The notes under the pieces are model-generated. The model was not told where the DNA came from. It did not search any database and saw only the letters and a program-made list of their open reading frames with translations. 64,000 nucleotides of DNA, from assembly GCF_011761985.1 (NCBI RefSeq), contig NZ_JAASQT010000002.1, positions 434,001 through 498,000 on the forward strand, written 5' to 3'. The stretch comes from Brevundimonas terrae. GTDB taxonomy: Bacteria > Pseudomonadota > Alphaproteobacteria > Caulobacterales > Caulobacteraceae. Below are positions 37,292-45,897 of this stretch, one piece after another (position 1 is the first letter of the stretch; the number at the start of each line of letters is the position of its first letter). Position numbers and translations under genes: made by a program.

Positions 37292-37696
37292 CTAATCTCC
37301 GGTAGTATCGTCTAGCTGGAAATGTGCAGTCAGGGTTGCAATCGGCTTGTCCTGACTTTCCTGCCATGCCGATGCGGTCACATAGGCCACCTTTTTACCG
37401 GCCTTGCTGATGTGTGCGCGGGCAAAGACATCGCTGGCCTTGCCGACTCGCAGATAGGCAATCGACACATTGATCGGGCGAGGAAGGCGCAGGCGCGGAT
37501 AGTCATGCGAAACCTTGGCCATGGCGGCCAGTTCCAGCAGCGCGGCAGTCGATCCGCCATGCAGGGCCGGAATCATCGGATTGCCGATCAGGTGTTCCGA
37601 AAACGGCATGACGACAGTGACCTCGTCACCATAGACGTCGGTTTTGAGCTTCAGGAAACGGGCATAGGGCAGGTGGTCCAGCAGGGGCTTGGTCAT
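37292..37696 (-). CDS. PaaI-type hotdog thioesterase (1)
   Basis: A 134-residue single-hotdog protein with the PaaI-like signature: IPALHGGSTAALLELAAM, where the central helix follows the HGG turn, then INVSIAYLRVGKASDVFARA. These enzymes hydrolyse acyl-CoA thioesters, often aromatic or short-chain. The start overlaps the stop of the upstream hotdog gene (TAATG), so the two are coupled and may form a heteromer or act on related substrates. Confidence 0.85.
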   Translation of the reverse strand: MTKPLLDHLPYARFLKLKTDVYGDEVTVVMPFSEHLIGNPMIPALHGGSTAALLELAAMAKVSHDYPRLRLPRPINVSIAYLRVGKASDVFARAHISKAGKKVAYVTASAWQESQDKPIATLTAHFQLDDTTGD

Positions 37697-38175
37697 TATG
37701 CGTTTGCCTGATTCTGGATCTGGGCCTGATCGCTTCCGCCATCACGCAGCGCCGGTTTGTGGATGATATAGGCGGCCTGCGAGGCGGCGACCGGATTGTC
37801 GGGACTGTCCTCGAACGCCCATGCGCGCACAAAGGCCATGGTTCGGTTCAACTGATAGCATTCGGCCTCGGCCAGCAGGTCACGCCCCGGTGAAGCAGCC
37901 CGCATATAGTCCACGCGCATATCCAGCGTCGCAATAGACTGGAACTGGTCCATAGCCAGCCACACCGACATGCCACCGACATGGTCCAGAAGCGTGCTGA
38001 CCAATCCGCCGGACAGAACGCCCGAGGCCGGATCGCCGACCAGTTCGGGCCGATAGGGCACGCGCATACGCACGCGCTGGCCCTCGATACTTTCTAGACG
38101 AAAACCCAGAGCATGGGTGTGGGCCGAGCCGGAGGCCAGTTGGGGCAGAATGGCTAATAATTCGGGGTTTGGCAT
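37696..38175 (-). CDS. PaaI-type hotdog thioesterase (2)
   Basis: A 159-residue hotdog protein. ASGVLSGGLVSTLLDHVGGM matches the PaaI active-site helix (the Asp at LLDHVGG is the usual acid), followed by TLDMRVDYMRAASPGRDL. Diverged paralog of the following gene. Substrate unknown, probably an acyl-CoA. Translation of the downstream hotdog gene restarts at its stop codon. Confidence 0.86.
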   Translation of the reverse strand: MPNPELLAILPQLASGSAHTHALGFRLESIEGQRVRMRVPYRPELVGDPASGVLSGGLVSTLLDHVGGMSVWLAMDQFQSIATLDMRVDYMRAASPGRDLLAEAECYQLNRTMAFVRAWAFEDSPDNPVAASQAAYIIHKPALRDGGSDQAQIQNQANA

Positions 38176-38235
38176 CTGGTCTCCTTGGAAGACCGAAACA
38201 CTGGCCCTGCCTGCAAGGACTGTCCAGCACGCCCG

Positions 38236-39846
38236 TCAGTTTTGGGCGCTCAACCGTGCGGTTGTGTCGGGGGAAGGCAGGGTCTGGCGTTCTTCGAGCG
38301 CGCGGATCATCGCCATGCGCAAGCGTTCCGGCTTGATCGGTTTTTCGACCACGCAGACCATACCGGCAGCGATATAGCCGACGACATCATCGGGGTCGGC
38401 ATTGGCCGTCAGGGCGATGATCGGCGTATGGGCACGATCATCGGCAAAGCCGCGAATGGCGTGTGTCGCCTGAATACCGTCCATGCGCGGCATTTTGATA
38501 TCCATGAGGATCAGATCGAAATGACCCGTTCGTGCGGCCTCTACGGCTTCGTATCCGTCTTCTGCGGCTTCGGAGGTGCAGCCGAACATTTCGCACAGGG
38601 CGCGGGCCACGACGCGGTTGGTGGCATTGTCGTCGGCGATCAGCACATGCGGCCGTGATGACAGTTCCAGACTTTCGATCTGGGTGACATTGGCCTCTTC
38701 GATAGTGTCGGCACGGGCGCGCTGGACTGTCACGTCCAAGCCGTAAGTCGTGCCGCGCCCCTGATTGTTACGGGCGAATAAATCCCCGTTCATGTATTTG
38801 AGCAGGTACCATGCCATGGCGCAGGAGAGGTCGCCCGTGGTGGCCAGATCGCCAAAGCAACTCGCCAGCTGATCCGGCTCCAGACCGGGGCCGTCATCAC
38901 GAACGCGGGCTTGCAGATCAACGAGGTCATCGCGGACCACAGCCTTAAGCCCGACCTCGACCATGCCGTTACGCGCCCATTTCAAGGCGCATTGGATCAG
39001 GGTGTCATAGGTCGCGCGAAAACGGGTTTCATCGACCATCAGGCTGAGGTCCGGATCGCCTTCGTAACTGACGATCAGGGTCACACCGGCTTCGTTGGCG
39101 CGCTGGGTCCAGTCAGCGTTTATCTGGTCCATGACAAGGCGCGGGCTTGTCGGAGACAAATCCAGATGAAAATTGCCCGCCTCGGCGCGTGCCAGATCAC
39201 GGGCCTTTTGCAGCATGTCCAGACTTTCGGTCGAGGCTTGCAAAATGGCGTCCAGATGGTCTCTGGTTTCTACGGGCAGGGGCTGACGGCTGACGATTTT
39301 GGAAAAGGCATCGACCGTGGAAAGCGGTGCCGACAGGGCCTGGGTCAGGGTGTCTACAAAGCGGCTGTTCGCACTGGAAACGGCAGTCTGGTCGATCTGC
39401 TGCGCCTGTAGGGCGGCAATATGGTTTTCCTGTTCCTTGAGACGGGCAGCCTGGATCAGATTGACGTGGTGGAACAGTTTGATGGCCGTGCCGGTGCCAA
39501 GATACTGGCCGTCACGGGTCACAATGAAACCGCGCATCAGCGTCGAGGCACTGGATTTCAGGATGATTTCGGAAAAGGCGGAAATGCGGGTGTCCGCCTC
39601 GATGACCGACGGATCGGAATCCATAATCCACGAAACGGGACGCGAGGCATAACGGCTGCGACCCAGGGGCGAGGCCAGTTTGAGCAGGAATTCCTGACGG
39701 TCGATCAAGCCCACAGGACGCCCGTTTTCAACCACGGGCAGGGCCATGGCATCGGGGTGTAACCGGAACCAATCCAACACCTCGGGGACAGATGCCTCGG
39801 GGCTTATTGGCGGCACACATTCTGTGAGCAACTCAACCGTCGGCAT
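38236..39846 (-). CDS. CBS-pair, degenerate histidine-kinase and receiver-domain protein
   Basis: A 536-residue signalling protein. Residues about 10-130 form a CBS-type pair, 135-160 a coiled coil, 160-225 a HisKA-like dimerisation region, 235-375 an HATPase_c-like domain, and 398-515 a receiver. In the H-box the phospho-accepting His is replaced by Gln169 and the next Glu by Ala170; the N-box Asn is Cys286, though the G1 motif DDGPG remains. The receiver looks active (Asp405, Asp406, Asp449, Thr480, Lys502). It is therefore probably not an autokinase and may take phosphate from another kinase. No partner gene is adjacent. Confidence 0.85.
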   Translation of the reverse strand: MPTVELLTECVPPISPEASVPEVLDWFRLHPDAMALPVVENGRPVGLIDRQEFLLKLASPLGRSRYASRPVSWIMDSDPSVIEADTRISAFSEIILKSSASTLMRGFIVTRDGQYLGTGTAIKLFHHVNLIQAARLKEQENHIAALQAQQIDQTAVSSANSRFVDTLTQALSAPLSTVDAFSKIVSRQPLPVETRDHLDAILQASTESLDMLQKARDLARAEAGNFHLDLSPTSPRLVMDQINADWTQRANEAGVTLIVSYEGDPDLSLMVDETRFRATYDTLIQCALKWARNGMVEVGLKAVVRDDLVDLQARVRDDGPGLEPDQLASCFGDLATTGDLSCAMAWYLLKYMNGDLFARNNQGRGTTYGLDVTVQRARADTIEEANVTQIESLELSSRPHVLIADDNATNRVVARALCEMFGCTSEAAEDGYEAVEAARTGHFDLILMDIKMPRMDGIQATHAIRGFADDRAHTPIIALTANADPDDVVGYIAAGMVCVVEKPIKPERLRMAMIRALEERQTLPSPDTTARLSAQN

Positions 39847-39879
39847 TGCCGCACTCCACTAATGGGAATGTAACATCGC

Positions 39880-39896
39880 TCGGAAACCTTTTCCGA
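39880..39896. promoter_or_regulatory. Inverted repeat upstream of the CBS-receiver gene
   Basis: The 7-bp arms TCGGAAA and TTTCCGA with a 3-nt spacer lie 34 bases before the ATG of the minus-strand gene. It could be an operator or a leader hairpin; no regulator is implied by the sequence. Confidence 0.4.
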
Positions 39897-40056
39897 ACGG
39901 TTAAGCCGCTGGCAAGGTGGTGTTTCACGAAGTGACCGACCATGAAAATGCTGCTTTTTTGCAGCAGTGACGGTTCGTCGCTATAAGCAGCGACAACTCT
40001 ACCTTTTATCAGTTTTGTCCGGATGCGCGCGGCTGTTGGCCGACCGCAGGTTTGCT

Positions 40057-40773
40057 ATGAACGCTTTCACGCCCACATCGTCCCATTCTGCGCTCGTTTT
40101 GTTTTCCGGCGGGCAGGACAGCGCCACCTGTCTGGCGTGGGCGTTGCAAAAGTTCGAGCGTGTCGAAACCATCGGCTTTGATTATGGCCAGCGCCATGTT
40201 GTCGAGATGCAGGCCCGTCTGTCGGTGCGTGAAGAGACAAAACGTGTCCTGCCGCAATATGCCGAACGTCTGGGACCGGATCACGTTGTGGACCTGACCG
40301 GCTATGGCAAAATTGCCGAAAGTACCCTGACCAGCGAAGTCGCCATTGAAATGGATGAACGCGGTCTGCCGCCGACATTCGTTCCGGGGCGCAACCTGAT
40401 CTTCCTGACGGCGGCCGCTGCTCTGTCGGATCGTCGCGGTCTGAAGGTATTGGTGACGGGTGTGTGCGAGACCGACTATTCGGGCTATCCCGATTGTCGC
40501 CAGAACACGATTGATGCCATGTCGCAGGCTCTGTCGCTGGGGCTGGATCGCCCGGTGCCGATTGAAACGCCGCTGATGCATCTGACCAAGGCCGAGACGT
40601 GGGAACTGGCGCTTGAAATCGGTGGCCAGCCTTTGGTCGATGCCATTATTGAAACCTCGCACACCTGCTATGAAGGCGACCGCCAGCATCGCCATGCGTG
40701 GGGCTATGGCTGTGGCACCTGTGCGGCGTGCGAACTGCGTGAAGCCGGTTACAAGAAGTGGATCGAGGGCTGA
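40057..40773 (+). CDS. queC: 7-cyano-7-deazaguanine synthase
   Basis: A 238-residue QueC that makes preQ0 from 7-carboxy-7-deazaguanine, ATP and ammonia. The PP-loop SGGQDS is at residues 17-22, the FDYGQRH block follows, and a C-terminal zinc knuckle CYEGD...CGTCAAC has four Cys. ATG 40057 is taken because the family begins there and CAGG precedes it at 7 nt; an in-frame start at 39967 would lie in leader sequence. Its stop overlaps the queE start (TGATG). Confidence 0.96.
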   Translation: MNAFTPTSSHSALVLFSGGQDSATCLAWALQKFERVETIGFDYGQRHVVEMQARLSVREETKRVLPQYAERLGPDHVVDLTGYGKIAESTLTSEVAIEMDERGLPPTFVPGRNLIFLTAAAALSDRRGLKVLVTGVCETDYSGYPDCRQNTIDAMSQALSLGLDRPVPIETPLMHLTKAETWELALEIGGQPLVDAIIETSHTCYEGDRQHRHAWGYGCGTCAACELREAGYKKWIEG

Positions 40774-41408
40774 TGACCTATTCCGTCAAAGAGGCCTTCC
40801 TCACCATTCAGGGCGAGGCAGGGCAGGCAGGACGTCCGGCTGTCTTTCTGCGTTTTGCAGGCTGCAACCTGTGGAGCGGTCTGGAGCGTGACCGCGCCAC
40901 GGCAGTCTGCACCTTCTGCGATACCGATTTTGTCGGTGTAAACGGCGATGGTGGCGGCAAGTTCAAAACGCCTGACCTGATGGCCGACCACGTCAACAGT
41001 TTCTGGATCGGCCGTGAAGGCGATCCGAAACTTGTGGTCTGCACGGGTGGTGAACCTCTGATGCAACTGGATGGGCCACTTATCGACGCCCTGCATGCAC
41101 GCGGTTTCGAGATCGCCATCGAGAGCAATGGCACGATCAAGGCCCCCGAAGGTATCGACTGGATCTGCATCAGCCCCAAGGCCGACGCAGAGGTTGTGCA
41201 GACCTCGGGGCAGGAACTGAAACTGGTCTATCCGCAAGAAAAAGCCATGCCCGAGCGATTCGAGCACATGGATTTCGAGCGTTTTTGGCTGCAACCCATG
41301 GACGGCCCCGACGCAGTCGAAAATACCGCTGCAGCCATGGATTACTGCCTGAAACACCCCAAATGGCGGCTCAGCATCCAGACCCACAAATATATCGGGG
41401 TCCGCTAA
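40773..41408 (+). CDS. queE: 7-carboxy-7-deazaguanine synthase
   Basis: A 211-residue radical-SAM enzyme that contracts 6-carboxytetrahydropterin to 7-carboxy-7-deazaguanine, the step before QueC. The [4Fe-4S] ligands are Cys31, Cys46 and Cys49, giving the CX14CX2C spacing known for the Burkholderia multivorans type of QueE rather than the standard CX3CX2C. CTGGEPLMQL is the SAM-binding GGE motif. It is translationally coupled to queC. queD, which supplies the substrate, is not in the window. Confidence 0.95.
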   Translation: MTYSVKEAFLTIQGEAGQAGRPAVFLRFAGCNLWSGLERDRATAVCTFCDTDFVGVNGDGGGKFKTPDLMADHVNSFWIGREGDPKLVVCTGGEPLMQLDGPLIDALHARGFEIAIESNGTIKAPEGIDWICISPKADAEVVQTSGQELKLVYPQEKAMPERFEHMDFERFWLQPMDGPDAVENTAAAMDYCLKHPKWRLSIQTHKYIGVR

Positions 41409-41414
41409 CGGGCC

Positions 41415-42401
41415 TTATTGAGCCTTGCGAATGATCAAGCCGATGGATGTGCATTTGTAACCCAGTATCGCCGAGCTCAGATGAGGTTCGCTGCGATAGG
41501 GGGGCAGATCGACATATTGATCCAGGGATCCGGTTCCCTCGGTCCAGTCAATTTTTGTGACCTCGTGACCGCGTTCTTGCAGACGGACGACCAAGTCTTC
41601 GATATCGCGACGCCGGAATAAGACGGTCATTTCGTTATCGATTGTGTCGCTGTTCGAGGAAATATTGTATTCGGTCGTGTGGATGGCATAGCCACCTGGG
41701 GCCAGACATTCCAAAGAGCGCTCGATAAAGGCCAGCCCCTTTTCGATAGAGCCAAGGTGTTCAAGAGCGCACGCCGACCAGCATAGATTATAGCCGGTCA
41801 AGTCATCCGGCACATTGTTCATGTCGCAGGTACGGAACTCTACGTTTTGTTCGAAGATGTCTTCGGAGCAGATGCCACGACGTCTTAGAGCGGCTTTTCC
41901 CGAAGCGTGCTGGTCGGTGGATTGCCAACCTGCGGCTTCAATATCGCTGGAAGCCATATCGGTTGCTGTGACCGTCATGCCGTGGGCGGCGAAAACAGCA
42001 CTTAGCGGTTCGGTGCCGACACCAAATCCAAGAGCGCGATGGCCGGATTCCAGCAAGCCGCGTTCCCATGCCGCTTGGAGAATAAATACGAATTCCCATT
42101 GCTTGCGGTGGTAACGCACGGGCTCGCGGATACGGCTGCACCAATAATGGAAATAGGGTTGCTGGAACATATCCTCACGGCACAGTGCGCCGCCGGGGAA
42201 GATGTTGTGGCCGGGCGCTCCGGCGATAGGCGCAGGATTACGCCAGAGTGATGCGTCCGGTAAGGTGAGATAGCTCAGAATCAGTTGGGTTTCGCGCTGA
42301 TGCGTTTGAACCAGCTCGCGGGTTCTAATGATTTCTCGTTCTATGTTTTTAAGACGTCGGGGCGCCGAGCGTAAATTTTTCCAAATTTGTTTAATCGACA
42401 A
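41415..42401 (-). CDS. Class I SAM-dependent methyltransferase
   Basis: A 328-residue protein with a coiled N-terminal region (residues 1-45) and a Rossmann methyltransferase core. The SAM motif I is ALGFGVGTEPLSAVFA; motif II acid is in VTATDMA, and the central motif is YNLCWSACALEHLGSIEKG. The coiled N terminus and the lack of RNA-binding parts suggest a sugar or small-molecule methyltransferase, as in surface-polysaccharide clusters, but no such genes are nearby. The start is a TTG with GGGG upstream. The gene is less GC-rich than its neighbours and may have been acquired. Confidence 0.78.
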   Translation of the reverse strand: MSIKQIWKNLRSAPRRLKNIEREIIRTRELVQTHQRETQLILSYLTLPDASLWRNPAPIAGAPGHNIFPGGALCREDMFQQPYFHYWCSRIREPVRYHRKQWEFVFILQAAWERGLLESGHRALGFGVGTEPLSAVFAAHGMTVTATDMASSDIEAAGWQSTDQHASGKAALRRRGICSEDIFEQNVEFRTCDMNNVPDDLTGYNLCWSACALEHLGSIEKGLAFIERSLECLAPGGYAIHTTEYNISSNSDTIDNEMTVLFRRRDIEDLVVRLQERGHEVTKIDWTEGTGSLDQYVDLPPYRSEPHLSSAILGYKCTSIGLIIRKAQ

Positions 42402-42666
42402 AACTGTGACCCCAAAATTCTCATTGAAAATGAAAAATTGCAGAAAGATGGCATATGGTGGCCAGCCTAGAGAGAGCCACGACCGAATCTACGCTTCGAA
42501 TATTTAAGAAGTCCCGGATAACATCAAGGGGCTTGAAAGACGCAATGGCGCATGTGTGCCTGATTATCTAGGCGGAAATTTAAGCGCCGACCCTGCATCC
42601 AAATATCCTTGCAGCGACGACTAACTGACGAAACAAGGTTTTCGACGGTTTGGAAAGGGTACGGCT

Positions 42667-43089
42667 ATGGGTATGATTTTCTGGATTCTGGTGTTTTCGG
42701 TGCCACTGTTCGGCATTGTCTATGCGGGGTTCACCTCGTTCCTGAAGTATCGTCAGCACCGCGCCATGCTGGATGTGCTCAAGGTCTATGCCGAGCGGGG
42801 CGAGGCTCCGCCGCAAGACGTCCTGACGGCATTGACCAACGGGTTTTCGCTGGCCGAAGAGGGCGTGAATGCGCCGAACCGTATGCCGACGGGTTCGTAT
42901 AAAGCACAGGGACCGATGCATTACTGGTCGCTGGTCGGGCTGTTTTCAGTGTTTACGGCGGGGTTTGCCTATGCCTCGTGGAGCAGTGGCCCGGCAGGTT
43001 ATCCCTTTACCATTGTGGCCTTCACCATGGGGGCGGTCGCCGTCTGGGCTATGGTCATGGCCATCGGGTTGAGCGTGAGGAAGAAATAG
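42667..43089 (+). CDS. DUF6249-like membrane protein next to an ECF sigma factor
   Basis: A 140-residue protein: an N-terminal membrane helix, a cytoplasmic segment (RQHRAMLDVLKVYAERGEAPPQDVL) resembling DUF6249 proteins, and two C-terminal membrane helices. Such proteins often sit beside ECF sigma genes and may help sense envelope state. AAAGGG precedes the ATG. The sigma gene follows at 28 nt, so all three genes to 43928 are likely one operon. Confidence 0.7.
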   Translation: MGMIFWILVFSVPLFGIVYAGFTSFLKYRQHRAMLDVLKVYAERGEAPPQDVLTALTNGFSLAEEGVNAPNRMPTGSYKAQGPMHYWSLVGLFSVFTAGFAYASWSSGPAGYPFTIVAFTMGAVAVWAMVMAIGLSVRKK

Positions 43090-43116
43090 ACGGTGTGCTG
43101 ACGGAGCGCTGAACCA

Positions 43117-43644
43117 ATGACACCGCAGGAAATCCGCTGGCTGGCCGAGGCACAGGCCGGATCGGACATGGCCTATGGGCGGCTTGTGGCGGCGCATCAG
43201 TCTGTGGTGCGCGGCTTCCTGCGCCGGATACTGGGCAACGGCTGGGCCGATGCCGACGATGTTGCTCAGGATGTGTTCGTCCATGCGTGGCAGGGGCTGC
43301 ATACGGTGCGCCAGCCCGAACGGTTTCGTTCATGGCTGATCGGCATCGCGTGGCGCAGGGCGCAAGATTATATCCGTAGTAACCAGCGCCGCGCCCGCCG
43401 CGATCAGGACTGGTTGCAATCCTTGTCCACGCCCGAAGGTGTCAGTGCCGAGGAACGGTTATCGATGGAAAAGGCGATGGCCGATTTGCCCGCAGATGTA
43501 CGGGCCTGTTTGACGCTGTCCTTGTCCGAAGGCTGGAGCCATGCCGAGATTTGCGCCTCTTTGGGTATTCCGCTGGGGACGGTAAAATCCCATCTATCCA
43601 GAGGACGCGAGCGTTTGTTGAAGGCGTTGGGAGAACCATCATGA
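43117..43644 (+). CDS. ECF-family RNA polymerase sigma factor
   Basis: A 175-residue extracytoplasmic-function sigma factor. Region 2 includes AYGRLVAAHQSVVRGFLRRIL and DADDVAQDVFVHAW, and region 4 is LPADVRACLTLSLSEGWSHAEICASLGIPLGTVKSHLSRGRERL. Its stop overlaps the start of a small membrane protein (ATGA), the usual arrangement for a sigma factor and its anti-sigma factor. Regulon unknown. Confidence 0.92.
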   Translation: MTPQEIRWLAEAQAGSDMAYGRLVAAHQSVVRGFLRRILGNGWADADDVAQDVFVHAWQGLHTVRQPERFRSWLIGIAWRRAQDYIRSNQRRARRDQDWLQSLSTPEGVSAEERLSMEKAMADLPADVRACLTLSLSEGWSHAEICASLGIPLGTVKSHLSRGRERLLKALGEPS

Positions 43645-43928
43645 CCCCCGAGCAAAAGCTGCAAGCCCTGTTTGCGGCATCTAAACCGCCCGCGCAGGAT
43701 TACGGGTTCGAGATCGCGGTTCTGGAACGCATCGCCAAACACCGTGCGATTGACCGCTTTACCTATCTGGCCATGTGGGTTGTGGTTATGGGCGGCGTGA
43801 TGGCAGCGGTGTTCTGGGCGATCGAGGCCGGGCGTATGGCGTCGCTGGTACCAATCATGTCCGCCATTGCTGCGTGTGGCGTGTCTGCACTGGTGGTGTG
43901 GACGATGGGGCGGGCGAGGGCGCTCTAA
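43641..43928 (+). CDS. Putative anti-sigma / membrane partner of the ECF sigma factor
   Basis: A 95-residue protein with a cytoplasmic N-terminal part (about 40 residues, PPAQDYGFEIAVLERIAKHR) and two membrane helices. Size, topology and 4-base overlap with the sigma gene suggest it holds the sigma factor at the membrane. It lacks the zinc motif of ZAS-type anti-sigma factors, so the mechanism is inferred. A longer in-frame start inside the sigma gene was rejected. Confidence 0.72.
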   Translation: MTPEQKLQALFAASKPPAQDYGFEIAVLERIAKHRAIDRFTYLAMWVVVMGGVMAAVFWAIEAGRMASLVPIMSAIAACGVSALVVWTMGRARAL

Positions 43929-43932
43929 AGCC

Positions 43933-44196
43933 CTAGCAGGCCTTGCCCTGTTGCTGACGACGTTCACAGCGGCGGGCTTCGCGTTCGGCCTCGCGCTGCT
44001 CGCGTTCACGTTTCTCGCGTAGCTCTTCGTCAGAGGTATGCGCCGCATCAATGCCTGCGCCGACTACCGCGCCGGTTACTTTTGCGGCTCCACCTACAAC
44101 TGCAGCACCTGCGCCGACAACAGCACCGGCGACGCATCCTTGTAGGAACAGGGCGGCCATGATGACGCACGAACAGCGTATGATTGCGGTTGTCAT
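43933..44196 (-). CDS. Small lipoprotein with a charged C-terminal helix
   Basis: An 87-residue protein: lipoprotein signal with lipobox LQGC (Cys21), a glycine-zipper segment (AGAVVGAGAAVVGGAAKVTGAVVGAGID), then a long Glu/Arg-rich helix and a C-terminal Cys. The zipper suggests membrane insertion or oligomerisation. Convergent with the anti-sigma-like gene (4 nt apart) and divergent from the nitronate monooxygenase gene. Function unknown. Confidence 0.72.
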   Translation of the reverse strand: MTTAIIRCSCVIMAALFLQGCVAGAVVGAGAAVVGGAAKVTGAVVGAGIDAAHTSDEELREKREREQREAEREARRCERRQQQGKAC

Positions 44197-44256
44197 GGAG
44201 TAGGCCTTTAAAGTTACAGGTCTGGAAGGTCAGTTGACTGAATAGAGGTAGCGGGA

Positions 44257-45303
44257 ATGAGTTGGGCTGCAAACCTCGGCCTTGAAGTGCCGATCATTCA
44301 GGCCCCGATGGCGGGTGTATCAACGCCTGGTATGGCGGCTGCGGTCTGCGAGGCGGGTGGTCTGGGTTCGCTGGGGCTGGGTGCGGCGGATACTGCAAGT
44401 GCAGCCTCTATGATGCAAGCGGTGCGGGATCGGACGGCGCGCCCCTATCACGTCAACCTGTTCGTGCATGCCCAGCCTAAGCTGCAACCGCATATCGAGG
44501 CGGCTTGGGTGGATTATCTGGCCCCGTATTTTCAGCGCTTTGGTGCAGAGCCACTACAGACGCTACAAACCATCTATGACAGTTTTCTTGGTAACGGGGC
44601 GATGCTGGAGGTTGTTCTGGAGGCGGCCCCTGCGGTGGTTAGTTTTCATTTTGGCTTGCCCGATGCCGCGCAGGTTGCGGCCCTCAAGGCCAAGGGGTGC
44701 CTGTTGATGGCCAGCGCCACCTGTCTGGACGAGGCCATGGCTGCAAGGAATGCGGGAATGGATGCCGTTGTGGCCCAAGGCTATGAAGCGGGCGGGCACC
44801 GTGGAATGTTCGATCCCGATATGCCCGACAGTCGTCTGTCCATGGCGGATCTTACGCGATTGCTGGTGAAAGAAGCCGGTCTGCCGGTCATAGCCGCAGG
44901 CGGTATTATGGATGGCCGTGATGTACAGGCCGCGCTGGATATGGGGGCGGTGGCGGCCCAGATGGGTACGGCCTTTGTCGGCTGTGTTGAGAGTGCCGCT
45001 GATGATGCCTATCGCGCGGCTCTGTTCAGTGATGCGGCCCGCCATACCGTGATGACGCGGGTGATTTCGGGGCGTCCGGCGCGTTGTCTGTCCAATGGAT
45101 TTACAGCTCTGGATCAGGGGCAAGATGCCTTGGTGCCAGACTATCCACGTGCCTATGATGCGGGCAAGGCGCTCAATCAGGCGGCGAAATCGGCGGGCGA
45201 CGGCAGGTTTGGCGCGCAATGGGCGGGGCAGGGCGCACCAAGGGTGCGGGCTATGTCCGCAGCGCAGTTGATGGCGCAACTTAAAACCGAATTGACCTTA
45301 TGA
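44257..45303 (+). CDS. Nitronate monooxygenase (2-nitropropane dioxygenase family)
   Basis: A 348-residue FMN TIM-barrel enzyme that oxidises alkyl nitronates. The class I signatures are the N-terminal PIIQAPMAGVSTP, VSFHFGLP, AQGYEAGGHRG with the catalytic-type His, PVIAAGGIMDGRDV and AAQMGTAFVGC. The family also contains enoyl-reductase-like members, so the substrate is not certain. GCGGGA precedes the ATG. Confidence 0.9.
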   Translation: MSWAANLGLEVPIIQAPMAGVSTPGMAAAVCEAGGLGSLGLGAADTASAASMMQAVRDRTARPYHVNLFVHAQPKLQPHIEAAWVDYLAPYFQRFGAEPLQTLQTIYDSFLGNGAMLEVVLEAAPAVVSFHFGLPDAAQVAALKAKGCLLMASATCLDEAMAARNAGMDAVVAQGYEAGGHRGMFDPDMPDSRLSMADLTRLLVKEAGLPVIAAGGIMDGRDVQAALDMGAVAAQMGTAFVGCVESAADDAYRAALFSDAARHTVMTRVISGRPARCLSNGFTALDQGQDALVPDYPRAYDAGKALNQAAKSAGDGRFGAQWAGQGAPRVRAMSAAQLMAQLKTELTL

Positions 45304-45384
45304 AGTTGGTGCCGCTAGTTTGGCGCAAACTAAGACGGAGATTTATGCGCAGAGAAATAATTTGAGCCACCCGAAAGGGTTTGC

Positions 45385-45413
45385 CAGCGCTCCGCATGGA
45401 GGCGCTGATTTTC
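45385..45413 (+). terminator. Probable terminator after nitronate monooxygenase
   Basis: A hairpin CAGCGC-TCC / GGA-GGCGCTG with a single bulged base and GCAT loop is followed by ATTTTCT. It lies 80 nt after the stop and 25 nt before the next gene. The T run is weak, so a leader structure for the next gene is an alternative. Confidence 0.45.
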
Positions 45414-45437
45414 TGCGTTTAATTTTTGGAATTTCTC

Positions 45438-45890
45438 ATGATCGAGAACTTGTCGATCCGCCCGTTCGTCGCGGGTACGGATACATCACACCTGTCTGAC
45501 ATCTGGTTCAGGGCATCAATGATCGCCCACGACTTTATCGGCGAACATACCCTGCGCGAGCAGAAGTCGCTGATGAAGGCGGTCTATCTGCCTATGGCCA
45601 ACACCACGGTGGCCTGTCTGGACGACCGGCCTGTCGGTTTTGCCAGTTTGATGGACGATCACATCGCGGCCCTGTTTGTTGACCCTGACTGTCAGGGGCA
45701 GGGCATAGGCAAGGCCTTGCTGCGCCATGTCGAAAACGGCCGAAATAAGCTGTCGCTAGAGGTTTATACCGACAATGACAGCGCGGTCGGCTTTTATCGG
45801 GCCATGGGTTTTGCGGTGGTCAGCACCCGTGAAACCGATGATCAGGGTCTGCCGCACCCGAATGCGAAAATGCTCTGGAACAGAGCCTAA
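45438..45890 (+). CDS. GNAT-family N-acetyltransferase
   Basis: A 150-residue GNAT protein, close in pattern to E. coli YjaB. The acetyl-CoA motif is VDPDCQGQGIGKALLRHVE, and LEVYTDNDSAVGFYRAMGF forms the C-terminal part of the fold. Acceptor substrate unknown. ATG 45438 is preferred over an in-frame TTG four codons earlier. A bidirectional terminator follows. Confidence 0.87.
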   Translation: MIENLSIRPFVAGTDTSHLSDIWFRASMIAHDFIGEHTLREQKSLMKAVYLPMANTTVACLDDRPVGFASLMDDHIAALFVDPDCQGQGIGKALLRHVENGRNKLSLEVYTDNDSAVGFYRAMGFAVVSTRETDDQGLPHPNAKMLWNRA

Positions 45891-45897
45891 ACAGAAA

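Noticed and set aside
39897-40056. preQ1 riboswitch before queC
   Set aside because: I looked for the A-rich tail and pseudoknot pattern and did not find it; only simple hairpins are present.
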